Shown here: positions 7,212 to 16,024 of the stretch, piece by piece
Layout: each line of letters opens with the position of its first letter
How positions within the stretch are numbered: the stretch's first letter is position 1
Source: OFTM382 sp964352615
GTDB lineage: Bacteria; Planctomycetota; Phycisphaerae; Phycisphaerales; UBA1924
Assembly: GCA_964352615.1 (NCBI GenBank)
Contig: CAYGSG010000062.1
Span: 1-16,024 of the forward strand
Direction of reading: 5' to 3'
DNA length: 16,024 nt
Made by a program: the position numbers and the translations under genes
The notes under the pieces: generated by a model
Databases searched by the model: none
Told to the model about the DNA's origin: nothing
The model's input: the letters and a program-made list of their open reading frames with translations, nothing else

Positions 7212-7325
7212 TCAGGAAGTGTGCCTCACATCAAGGCGTGAAGCGATGGTGAACGAGACGATTCCCATCCCGCCACGCCCGAGCTCTGACTCGATGTGGT
7301 ACTGCCCGATGTTCTCCGGTGCCAT
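7212..7325 (-). pseudogene. N-terminal remnant of a second serine/threonine kinase
   Basis: ATG at 7325 opens a 37-residue frame, 'MAPENIGQYHIESELGRGG' followed by 'MGIV', then unrelated residues and TGA at 7212. The first 23 residues are the start of a Hanks-type kinase through the glycine loop and closely resemble the start of the neighbouring kinase ('IGPYQVQRELGRGGMGVVY'). Homology ends just before the expected Tyr-Leu-Ala. The start codon lies 2 nt after the stop of the upstream kinase, so the two were a tandem operon pair before the second was cut. Too short to function. Confidence 0.8.
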
Positions 7326-7327
7326 GG

Positions 7328-10147
<2,820 letters not shown>

Positions 10148-10299
10148 GTGCGGATGGTAGCGGGTTATCGCGACTCATTTACAATCGACAGTGTTCGACT
10201 CGCCTGCCCGCAACCGTGCAGTAGTGTCACCCCATCGTCCGAGCAATTTAGCAGAAGCGTTTCCTGAACAAGCGGGATCGCACGGTCGGGCAAGTGTCG

Positions 10300-10767
10300 T
10301 TACGGGCACGGACCGATGAGGCCGAGCAGCGCGAGGAAGTCGCCAAAGCTGATGATGCCATCACCGCCGTTGAGCGTTCCGAAGTCGTCGGCGATGTCGC
10401 CAACGCAACCCGGTGTGCCGCCGGGGCACGGCCCGATCAACCCAAGCAGCGCCAGGAAGTCACCGAAGCTCACCATGCCATCTGCGCCAAGAGTGCCAAA
10501 GTCATCGGCGATGTCGCCCGGGCAGGGCGCAGCACCGCACTGGTTCAACAGAATGCTCACGTCGTCGCTGGATGCGTTTGCGACGGCGAGGTCCGGAGCC
10601 CCGTCGCCGTTGAAGTCACCAAACGCCACGGAATAAGACAGGTCGCCTGTACGAAGCGCCGGGTTTGTGACAGGGAAAAGCATTGTCGGGTCGCACTGGG
10701 CGCTCGCGGCCGACGCGGCTGCGAGAGCAGTAAACCAGAGCAGAACGAAAGTTGGGAAGGCCTTCAT
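10300..10767 (-). CDS. Secreted FG-GAP/dockerin-like repeat protein
   Basis: A 155-residue protein with a signal peptide (Lys2, hydrophobic 'FVLLWFTALAAASAASA', cleavage near 'ASA-QC'). One FG-GAP/VCBS-type calcium motif follows, 'AFGDFNGDGAPDLAVAN' (about 48-64). Two tandem copies of a 39-40-residue unit come next, each with 'GDIADDFGTL', an acidic 'ADG/GDG' loop and 'SFGDFLALLGLIGPCP'. The paired cysteines and DxDG-like loops suggest a calcium-binding, disulfide-stabilised cell-surface tail, a sorting or anchoring module typical of Phycisphaerae exported proteins (recalled, not checked). Relatives usually carry many FG-GAP repeats; a single one makes this a minimal form, possibly shortened by deletion. 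A good Shine-Dalgarno (TAGGAG) lies about 6 nt before ATG 10767. It is separated by 152 bp from the kinase start downstream; a functional link is not shown. Confidence 0.85.
   Translation of the reverse strand: MKAFPTFVLLWFTALAAASAASAQCDPTMLFPVTNPALRTGDLSYSVAFGDFNGDGAPDLAVANASSDDVSILLNQCGAAPCPGDIADDFGTLGADGMVSFGDFLALLGLIGPCPGGTPGCVGDIADDFGTLNGGDGIISFGDFLALLGLIGPCP
10311..10496 (-). repeat. Tandem repeat coding for two dockerin-like units
   Basis: Two coding units of about 117-120 bp, whose products share 'GDIADDFGTL' and an identical 'SFGDFLALLGLIGPCP'. The high similarity of the two copies points to recent duplication or strong constraint. Boundaries are approximate. Confidence 0.7.
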
Positions 10768-10880
10768 CGCGGGCTCCTAGCAGGGGTGAGCAGCTAGCCT
10801 ACCCGGAGCGGCGGGTGGAGTTCAAGCAGAAATGCACCCCCTCGCCCCAGCCCTTGGGGGGGCGACCGCGGGGCGGGGAG

Positions 10881-11747
10881 AGTGAAGCGGACCGGGTGAG
10901 AGCGATCTACGAGCTGTACCTCAAGGAAGGCTCGCTGCAGATGCTGGCTCGGGTCTTGCGCGACCGTGACTGGTCCAACAAGTCATGGGTGGGGGTCAAC
11001 GGCAAGCCGATGGGCGGCGGCGCGTTCAAGAAGAGCCAGCTGCAGCGGATGCTCACCAACGTGGCGTACCTCGGCAAGGTGGCCCACCACAAGAACGTCT
11101 ACGAGGGACAGCACGAAGCCATCATCGAGCAGGAGCTGTTTGACCGGGTGCACAAGGCACTCGAGTCTGGTCGGTGCGTCGAGCACGCCGCTGGCCGCAA
11201 CGCCCACGGGGCGCTGCTCAAGGGCGTGATGCGGTGCTCGGCTTGCGACAGCGCGATGGTCCACCACTTCGCGACCCGCAGGACCAAGGCAGGCCCCAAG
11301 GTCCACCGGTACTACGTGTGCTCCAAGGCTCAGAAACTCGGCTACGACACGTGTCCAGCGCCGTCGCTGCCCGCTGAGGACCTAGAGGCCTTCGCGGTCG
11401 AGCAAATCAAGGCGTGCAGCGGGGAGCTCGGGCTGCTGACGCACGCGGTGCGGCGCGCTCAGGACTGCCTGCGAGAGCGGGCCGAGGACATCCAGCGCGA
11501 ACTGAGCAGCGACCTTGGTGCTCGGGCTCGGGTCTCGCTGGAAGCGAAGCTCGGAGCGATCCACGAACGCCTGCTCGACGAGGACGAGATCGCAGGAGCC
11601 GTCGAGAGCTTTGATCCGGTGTGGTGCTCGCTGGCGTCTGAAGAGCGCGAGAGGCTTGTGGGGCTGCTGATCGAACGCGTCGAGTACGACGCCGATGCGC
11701 AGACCGTGAGCGTCCACTTCCGTGAGGAGGCGATGTGCAAGGCCTAA
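10881..11747 (+). pseudogene. Large serine recombinase, N-terminal catalytic domain missing
   Basis: Homology starts at about 10884 ('EADRVRAIYELYLKEGSL') and runs to TAA at 11745. It includes the recombinase domain ('LARVLRDRDWSNKSW', 'GGAFKKSQLQRMLTNVAYLGKV', 'HEAIIEQELFDRVHKAL'), a zinc-ribbon with Cys pairs in 'RCSACDSAM' and 'YYVCSKAQKLGYDTCPAP', and a C-terminal coiled-coil-like segment. The resolvase catalytic domain with the nucleophilic serine, normally about 130-180 residues, is absent. The frame stays open upstream to ATG 10752, but that stretch is antisense to the start of the secreted-protein gene and has no recombinase character. The protein could bind DNA but not cut it. A GC-rich hairpin-prone segment (10841-10862) sits close to the truncation point. 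The following HTH gene overlaps its 3' end, so the pair came from one mobile element. Confidence 0.88.
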
Positions 11748-12094
11748 GCGTCACCAAGAAGGTCCACCTAGCGATCGGCCGGAGAGGGTCCAAGCGGCTA
11801 GCGGACGGCGCTCGGCCCCAGCCGATCGTGCACGGGCCGCGTGTGCCCCGTGTGGCGCGTCTGATGGCGCTTGCCATACGGCTCGACGGTCTGTTGAAGG
11901 ACGGCACACTGGCCAGCCAGGCGGACGCTGCGCGGCTTGCTGGGATCACGCCGGCGAGGGTGACGCAGATTCTCAACCTCAACCACCTCGCGCCCGACAT
12001 CCAGCGCGAGCTGCTGGAGCTGCGCTCGGGCTCGCAGAGGCGCGACAGTCTTACCGAACGAGCGCTGAGAGCAGTGGTGGGGCGCGCGGCATAG
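11735..12094 (+). CDS. Small ParB-like HTH protein downstream of the recombinase
   Basis: A 119-residue protein starting with GTG at 11735, 13 nt inside the recombinase gene. A strong Shine-Dalgarno (GAGGAGG, 11724-11730) lies in the recombinase coding end. The N-terminus is basic ('KKVHLAIGRRGSKRL'), followed by 'VPRVARLMALAIRLDGLL'. The helix-turn-helix is 'SQADAARLAGITPARVTQIL', followed by 'NLNHLAPDIQRELLEL', a ParB/KorB-like module. Such a gene typically follows large serine recombinases in planctomycete elements (recalled) and may regulate or assist recombination. Its last four codons and stop lie inside the 26-bp direct repeat, and family members usually seem to continue a little past 'LTERxLRxVV', so the C-terminus may be slightly truncated or replaced at the repeat. 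Confidence 0.85.
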   Translation: MQGLSVTKKVHLAIGRRGSKRLADGARPQPIVHGPRVPRVARLMALAIRLDGLLKDGTLASQADAARLAGITPARVTQILNLNHLAPDIQRELLELRSGSQRRDSLTERALRAVVGRAA

Positions 12095-12105
12095 GTGACT
12101 CAGGG
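12080..12105 (+). repeat. 26-bp direct repeat, copy A
   Basis: Identical to 13890-13915 (core GGCATAGGTGACTCAGGG). It spans the last codons and stop of the HTH gene. A further shared GCGGCCCA occurs 14 nt after this copy and immediately at the end of copy B, suggesting a small insertion after the core here. Confidence 0.9.
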
Positions 12106-12141
12106 CGGCGTGATTCCCACGCGGCCCAATTAGGTCACCTG

Positions 12142-13164
12142 ATGCCGAAGCACTACGCAGACACGACGCGCAACCCGGACACGATGACGGCCGAGGAATA
12201 TCGCGACGAGACCATCGGCATAACGTATGGGATGATTTCCGACAAGCACCGTGCGTGGATTGACCGTTCCGTCTTGTGTTGGTTGGCCACGGTCTCAACC
12301 GACGGATCGCCCAGCGTGTCGCCCAAAGAGATCTTTGTGGTACAGGATGACCGCGTGCTGATCGCGAACATCGCTTCCGCGAACTCCGCACGGAACATTC
12401 AGCAGAACTCGCGTGTCTGCGTCGCATTCCTCGATGTCTTCTCCCAGAAGGGTGTGCAGATCTACGGCGTCGCAGAAGTCGTCAAGAAAATTGACAGTCG
12501 ATTTGCGAACATGGCTGCTCCGCTCCTGGCCATCGCCGGTGAAGCCTTCCCGTTTGCGTCGCTCTTCCTGATCTCGATAGAGCGGGCTAAACCCGTGATC
12601 GCCCCGCGCTACCGGCTCTACCCGCAGACGACCGAAACGCAGCAGATCGAGATCGCGATGGAAACCTACGGTGTTCTGCCAAAGGCATACGCACTCGATG
12701 CCACCTCGAACGGTGACAGCAAAAATTCCCCCACAGGAGCGTGCGCCATGAGAACCCGTGTCGCGTCCGGCTCGACCTTCGAGGAGCAGATCGGGTACTC
12801 GCGGGCGGTGCTCGTCGGGGACACGCTCTTCGTCTCTGGAACGACGGGGTACGACTACACGACCATGTCGATCGAGGACGATGTGGTCTCGCAAACAGAG
12901 CAGTGCATCGTGAATCTGCGGGCAACGCTCCGGGCGGCCGGAGGTTCTCTCGCGGATGTTGTTCGCGTCCGCTACATGCTCACAGATGCTCGGGACTTTC
13001 AGTCGACATGGCCGACACTCCGCGCCGCGTTCGGCGAAGTGCGTCCCGCAGCCACGATGATCGAGTGCGGCCTGGCCGACCCGCTAATGAAGATCGAGAT
13101 CGAGGTTGACGCGATCATTGGCTCGGGACAGGCAGATGCGAAGACGGTAGCGGTCGGCCTTTGA
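12142..13164 (+). CDS. PPOX-family flavoprotein fused in frame to a RidA-family protein
   Basis: One open frame with no internal stop encodes two families. Residues about 30-195 form a pyridoxamine-5'-phosphate-oxidase-like FMN-binding split barrel ('LCWLATVSTDGSPSVSPKE', 'NSRVCVAFLDV', 'KGVQIYGVAEVV'). A linker 'ALDATSNGDSKNSPTGACA' follows. From M203 comes a complete RidA/YjgF protein ('SRAVLVGDTLFVSGTTGYDY', 'ADVVRVRYMLTD', and the substrate-binding Arg and Glu in 'VRPAATMIECGLADP'). RidA enzymes hydrolyse reactive imine/enamine intermediates; the PPOX partner probably acts on an FMN- or F420-dependent substrate, unknown here. The N-terminal start is uncertain: ATGs at 12142, 12184 and 12232 are all in frame, none with a good Shine-Dalgarno, and many PPOX relatives begin near the last. 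The gene lies between the two 26-bp direct repeats. Confidence 0.82.
   Translation: MPKHYADTTRNPDTMTAEEYRDETIGITYGMISDKHRAWIDRSVLCWLATVSTDGSPSVSPKEIFVVQDDRVLIANIASANSARNIQQNSRVCVAFLDVFSQKGVQIYGVAEVVKKIDSRFANMAAPLLAIAGEAFPFASLFLISIERAKPVIAPRYRLYPQTTETQQIEIAMETYGVLPKAYALDATSNGDSKNSPTGACAMRTRVASGSTFEEQIGYSRAVLVGDTLFVSGTTGYDYTTMSIEDDVVSQTEQCIVNLRATLRAAGGSLADVVRVRYMLTDARDFQSTWPTLRAAFGEVRPAATMIECGLADPLMKIEIEVDAIIGSGQADAKTVAVGL
12735..12750 (+). promoter_or_regulatory. Internal ribosome binding site and ATG for a separate RidA protein
   Basis: AGGAG at 12735-12739 lies 8 nt before ATG 12748, exactly where RidA homologs normally start ('MRTRVASGSTFEEQ'). The RidA part could therefore also be made as a separate protein of 138 residues. 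The missing stop before it may be recent loss of a PPOX stop codon. Confidence 0.65.
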
Positions 13165-13279
13165 CCCCGCCCGTTCATGCGGAGGCCGATCCGGAGTTCT
13201 GAACCTCGGTATTGCCCTGCACAATGCGTCCGCGTCCAGAACGCAAAGTCCTCACTTCGATCTCAAGCACATTGCATCA

Positions 13280-13639
13280 TCAATCGATCCGCTTCGGTGA
13301 TGCGACCGTCTTGTCCGAAGTGATGTTGCCGGTGTTCAACACCGTCGCGGGCTCGAACAGCACAACTTCAGCCTCGTGCTTTGCAACTGGCCTGTGCTCC
13401 ACCCCCCGCGGGACCACAAGAAAGTCGCCTTCACCAAGTTCTACCTTCTTGTCACGGAACTCCATGACAAACGACCCACGGTGGACCAAAAACATCTCGT
13501 CCTCGTGTTCATGCGAGTGCCAATCGAACGCGCCCTGGAACTTTGCGAGCTTGACCTGCTGGCCGTTGAGCTCAGCCGCAATACGCGGCGACCAGTGTTC
13601 CGTGAATGTGGCGAAAGCTGTAGCCAGATTGGTCTTCAT
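13280..13639 (-). CDS. Cupin-domain protein
   Basis: A small single-domain cupin of 119 residues. Cupin motif 1 is visible as 'FDWHSHEHEDEMFLVHRGSF' (His, His, Glu metal ligands) and motif 2 as 'EGDFLVVPRGVEHRPVA' (third His). It should form a metal-binding beta barrel; the substrate is unknown and such proteins often act as isomerases, dioxygenases or sugar/ligand sensors. It is convergent with the PPOX-RidA gene (113 bp between stops) and lies in the same direct-repeat-bounded cassette. No strong Shine-Dalgarno precedes ATG 13639. The plus-strand ORF covering it is a shadow. Confidence 0.9.
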   Translation of the reverse strand: MKTNLATAFATFTEHWSPRIAAELNGQQVKLAKFQGAFDWHSHEHEDEMFLVHRGSFVMEFRDKKVELGEGDFLVVPRGVEHRPVAKHEAEVVLFEPATVLNTGNITSDKTVASPKRID

Positions 13640-13747
13640 GGGAACATTCTACTCTGCAAGGCATTCGACAAATCATTCCGGACGCTGCGCGTGCATCCCT
13701 ATTACCGAGTCGGTTGCGAACGCGACTGGCTCACCGGTTCACGACTG

Positions 13748-13782
13748 ACGCCGCCGAGAGACCTCGGCGGCGTTGTTGTTTT
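13748..13782 (+). terminator. Strong intrinsic terminator without an obvious upstream gene
   Basis: A perfect 11-bp GC-rich stem (13748-13758 with 13763-13773) around an AGAC loop is followed by TGTTGTTTT. It is oriented to stop plus-strand transcription, but no credible plus-strand gene ends just before it: the cupin gene upstream points the other way. It may have come in as the 3' end of a gene lost at a cassette junction. Confidence 0.8.
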
Positions 13783-13867
13783 CAGAGCGGGTCTCCGCAC
13801 TGCGGTCCGCGAGGGCCTGTTTCGGGCCGAGTGCAGATCGTGCCCCTGATTGCACTAGTACCCGGAG

Positions 13868-15280
13868 GTGAAGTCTCCGCGCAGCCGGTGGGCGCGCGGC
13901 ATAGGTGACTCAGGGGCGGCCCATCCGGTCTTCCGGGGTGGCAGCGAAGGTGCTGCCCGCGGCGGCAAGGCCGGCGCGGTGGACGCGGTCGCGGCTTCCA
14001 TCCGTGAGTTCGGCTTCCGCGTGCCCATCGTGGTGGACGGCGAGGGCGTGATCATCGCGGGCCACACCAGGCTCAGGGCGGCTGAGCGCCTCGGGCTCGA
14101 CGAGGTCCCGGTGCACGTGGCGGACGAACTCAAGCCGGGTCAGGTGCGCGCGCTGCGGATCGCGGACAACAAGGTCCACGAGCTGTCGAAGTGGGACCTC
14201 GAGCTGCTGCCCGCGGAGCTGGCCGACCTCAAAGAGATGAACGTGGACATCGCGATGCTGGGGTTCAGCGATGACGAGCTCGGCGAGCTGCTGGCCCAAG
14301 CGCCGACTGCGGGCCTTACTGATCCAGATGAGGTGCCCAGCCCGCCCGACGAGGCCAAGACCAAGCGGGGCGATCTGTGGGTGCTGGGCCATCACAGGCT
14401 GCTCTGCGGCGACAGCGCCTCGGCAAGCGATCTCGACCGGCTTCTGGGCGGTGCCGAGATCCACATGGTCAACACGGACCCGCCGTACAACGTCAAGGTC
14501 GAGCCGCGAAGCAACAACGCGATCGCGGCGGGCAACTCGTCGTTCGCCAAAGCCAGAGACCACCACCAGAAGTTCGATCTCGCCCGTGACCCGGCCAAAG
14601 CCAAGGGCACGACCAGCCAGATGCGCGCCAAGGACCGGCCTTTAGAGAACGACTTCGTGTCGGACGAAGCGTTCGACGCGATGCTGGGTGCATGGTTCGG
14701 CAACGTGGCTCGTGTTCTGAGGCCAGGAGGGGCGTTCTACATCTGGGGCGGCTACGCCAACCTGGGCAACTACCCCGGCCCGCTCAAAGACGCGGGGCTG
14801 TACTTCTCGCAGGCCATCGTCTGGGACAAGCAGCACCCCGTGCTGACCCGCAAGGACTTCATGGGGGCGTTTGAGATCTGCTTCTACGGCTGGCGAGAGG
14901 GCGCTGCGCACCGCTACCTCGGCCCCAACAACGCGACGGACCTCTGGCACGTCAAGAAGGTCAACCCGCAGTCGATGGTGCATCTGACCGAGAAGCCCGT
15001 CGAGCTGGCGCAGCGCGCCCTCGAGTACTCGTCCAAGCCCGGCGACCACGTGCTCGATCTGTTCGGCGGCTCGGGCTCGACGCTGATGGCGTGCGAGGCG
15101 TGCGGCAGGAAGGCGTTTCTGATGGAGATCGACCCGCCGTACTGCGACGTGATCGTCCAGCGGTGGGAGGCGTTCACGGGCAAGAAGGCCCGGCTAGAGA
15201 AAGGTGGGCTTGAGAAGAGCGGGCTGGAGCGGGCCAACGAGAAAGCCCCGGCCAAAGCCGGGGCAGGAGAAGCCGCGTGA
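13868..15280 (+). CDS. ParB-like domain fused to a beta-class N4/N6 DNA methyltransferase
   Basis: Residues about 38-140 are a ParB/Srx-like domain ('AVDAVAASIREFGFRVPIVVD', 'GVIIAGHTRLRAAERLG', 'RALRIADNKVHELSKWD'). Residues about 165-440 are an adenine-N6/cytosine-N4 methyltransferase with motif IV 'DPPY' (204-207) before the AdoMet motif 'DLFGGSGST' (F399), the beta-class order. It transfers methyl groups from AdoMet to DNA; no restriction enzyme is visible beside it. The fusion is common in phage and integrative elements. The N-terminus is odd: relatives start with a strand of 'IPYxxNPR' type, missing here. The first 37 residues read through the 26-bp repeat and have no homology that I recognise. 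The GTG at 13868 is the longest start; GTG 13979 is another. The 5' end was probably cut when the cassette arrived, though the catalytic domain is complete. Confidence 0.9.
   Translation: MKSPRSRWARGIGDSGAAHPVFRGGSEGAARGGKAGAVDAVAASIREFGFRVPIVVDGEGVIIAGHTRLRAAERLGLDEVPVHVADELKPGQVRALRIADNKVHELSKWDLELLPAELADLKEMNVDIAMLGFSDDELGELLAQAPTAGLTDPDEVPSPPDEAKTKRGDLWVLGHHRLLCGDSASASDLDRLLGGAEIHMVNTDPPYNVKVEPRSNNAIAAGNSSFAKARDHHQKFDLARDPAKAKGTTSQMRAKDRPLENDFVSDEAFDAMLGAWFGNVARVLRPGGAFYIWGGYANLGNYPGPLKDAGLYFSQAIVWDKQHPVLTRKDFMGAFEICFYGWREGAAHRYLGPNNATDLWHVKKVNPQSMVHLTEKPVELAQRALEYSSKPGDHVLDLFGGSGSTLMACEACGRKAFLMEIDPPYCDVIVQRWEAFTGKKARLEKGGLEKSGLERANEKAPAKAGAGEAA
13890..13915 (+). repeat. 26-bp direct repeat, copy B
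   Basis: Identical to copy A at 12080-12105, 1.81 kb away. Sequence left of the two copies is unrelated beyond the core. The repeat lies in the doubtful N-terminal part of the ParB/methyltransferase frame. Together the copies bracket the PPOX-RidA/cupin cassette. Confidence 0.9.
15245..15264 (-). terminator. Hairpin at the methyltransferase 3' end, possible terminator for the minus-strand pair
   Basis: A perfect 8-bp stem GCCCCGGC/GCCGGGGC with a 4-nt loop. On the minus strand it lies 53 nt past the stop of the gene at 15318 and is followed by TTTCTC, a weak T tract. On the plus strand it is within the last codons of the methyltransferase and has no T tract, so only the minus orientation is plausible. 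Confidence 0.4.
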
Positions 15281-15317
15281 GCGGGCGGTCAGCGCTCGCG
15301 CAACGCGTGGTACTCGG

Positions 15318-15524
15318 TCACGCCTCACCCCTGCGGTCGAGGTCGGCGAGGCCTTCTTGCCAGACCAGCCCCTCTGTCGGGTCGTACCGGCAGGTGTAGG
15401 TGTGGCACTCGACGACATCGTCTTCGATCCAGATCAGCAGGTCCATGTTCCGCTCGCCGCACCAGGGGCACGCCTGCTCGGGGTCTACGGAGGGAGTCTG
15501 ATGATCGCTGGGTTTCTTCGTCAT
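15318..15524 (-). CDS. Small Cys4 (zinc-ribbon-like) protein
   Basis: A 68-residue protein with C19-P-W-C22 and C40-H-T-Y-T-C45, a spacing that suggests a single structural zinc site. The centre is an acidic, hydrophobic strand region ('MDLLIWIEDDVVE'). The C-terminus is acidic and not membrane-like. I do not recognise a named family. It starts 3 nt after the stop of the HARE-HTH gene (TGA-GCC-ATG), so the two are translationally coupled. It converges with the methyltransferase gene, 37 bp apart. A function in nucleic-acid binding is plausible but unproven. Confidence 0.8.
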   Translation of the reverse strand: MTKKPSDHQTPSVDPEQACPWCGERNMDLLIWIEDDVVECHTYTCRYDPTEGLVWQEGLADLDRRGEA

Positions 15525-15527
15525 GGC

Positions 15528-15971
15528 TCACGCCTCCTCCTTGGTCTGCAGGGCGAACAGCCCTCTGTCCACCTTGGCGAAGCGCGAGGCAGCGCCCTTC
15601 TTGGCGATCTCGCGGAGCATGCCCGCGTAGAGCGTGGACTGGGGCGTGACACCCTTGGGGGACTTCCAAAGACCGAGCCGATCGATCTCGTCCATGATGG
15701 CGCGCGAGGTCATGGGCTCTTTGGACTTGGCGAGGACTTGTTGAGCGGCACCGAGCAGCGTGGGCCTCGTGGCCACCACGCGGCGCTGGGCGGGCCGTGT
15801 TGGCGCTTTCTTCTGGGCGGCGGCCGTGACGGCCTCGCCCGGCTTGTCGGCGGAACGGGGCGTTGGCGACGCCCGAGTGGTTGCCGTGTCCGTGGCCTTC
15901 CTGGGGGAGCCGCGCTGAGCGCGGGTCTTCTTGGCTGGCTGCTTGGCGGCGGTTGCTTTCTTCGCTGGCAT
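15528..15971 (-). CDS. Histone-H1-like protein with a HARE-HTH winged-helix domain
   Basis: A 147-residue basic protein. Residues 1-67 are disordered and rich in Lys, Ala, Pro, Thr and Arg ('MPAKKATAAKQPAKKTRAQ'), resembling histone H1/HctB tails. Residues about 68-143 form a HARE-HTH (HB1/ASXL) winged helix: 'TLLGAAQQVLAKSKEPMTSR', 'AIMDEIDRLGLWKSPKGVTP', then 'STLYAGMLREIAKKG' and 'RFAKVDRGLFAL'. HARE-HTH domains are predicted to link DNA or chromatin modification to other activities and often occur with restriction or modification proteins. The tail would bind DNA non-specifically. AAGGAG lies 8 nt before ATG 15971, a good ribosome binding site. The gene forms a tight pair with the Cys4 gene downstream and faces a DNA methyltransferase gene. 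Confidence 0.9.
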   Translation of the reverse strand: MPAKKATAAKQPAKKTRAQRGSPRKATDTATTRASPTPRSADKPGEAVTAAAQKKAPTRPAQRRVVATRPTLLGAAQQVLAKSKEPMTSRAIMDEIDRLGLWKSPKGVTPQSTLYAGMLREIAKKGAASRFAKVDRGLFALQTKEEA

Positions 15972-16024
15972 TCGTGTCTCCTTGGCCCCCCCTTTCCCCC
16001 CGAGGGTGGTGGGGTGGATGGGGG

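Noticed and set aside
10311..10496. CRISPR-like array
   Set aside because: Only two units and they are in-frame protein repeats, with no spacer-like structure or cas genes.
10841..10862. GC hairpin (CGCCCC/GGGGCG) near the recombinase truncation as a terminator
   Set aside because: No T tract on either strand; may simply be GC-rich junction sequence.
11722..12141. Extension of the PPOX-RidA frame upstream to 11722
   Set aside because: It overlaps the HTH gene in another frame and has no PPOX homology; the frame is open by chance.
13212..13748. 178-codon plus-strand ORF ending right at the terminator
   Set aside because: Antisense to a clear cupin gene with intact metal-binding motifs; Ser/Thr/Cys-rich shadow composition.

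Overview
The window is GC-rich and looks like a chromosomal segment of a planctomycete, most likely from the Phycisphaerae. This is inferred, not proven. It rests on a secreted protein with tandem dockerin-like 'DGMVSFGDFLALLG' repeats, a GxxExxY gene set between CACAGAG-type repeats, Hanks-type kinases fused to WD40/PD40 propellers, and a large serine recombinase followed by a small HTH protein.

Left part (1-3871, minus strand): a deoxyribose-catabolism operon. Transcription runs from deoC (2-deoxyribose-5-phosphate aldolase) to a full-length aldehyde dehydrogenase, then to a second ALDH-like protein cut by the left edge. The two ALDH proteins resemble the two halves of ALDH16. A short unit carrying a PD-(D/E)XK GxxExxY gene sits between them. 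It is bounded by 25-bp near-perfect inverted repeats and a 4-bp direct repeat, so it looks like a small mobile element that landed in the operon.

Middle part (3871-10147): a scarred region. A Ser/Thr kinase gene has lost its 3' half. The reading frame of its tail runs through the 3' half of a tRNA-Ala(GGC) gene, the usual trace of site-specific integration. Two copies of a roughly 115-bp repeat flank an intact SDR/DUF2867 gene. A 38-codon remnant of another kinase lies 2 nt downstream of a large intact kinase-PD40 receptor.

Right part (10300-16024): a short secreted FG-GAP/dockerin-like protein, then mobile-element material. The latter comprises an N-terminally truncated large serine recombinase overlapping a ParB-like HTH gene, a 1.8-kb cassette (PPOX-RidA fused reading frame, cupin gene, strong terminator) between 26-bp perfect direct repeats, and then a ParB-like/DNA-methyltransferase gene. 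A convergent pair follows: a histone-H1-like HARE-HTH protein and a small Cys4 protein. The methyltransferase and HARE-HTH genes could form a DNA-modification writer/reader pair on a prophage-like or integrative element.

Most ORFs on the opposite strand of these genes are high-GC shadows and are not listed.
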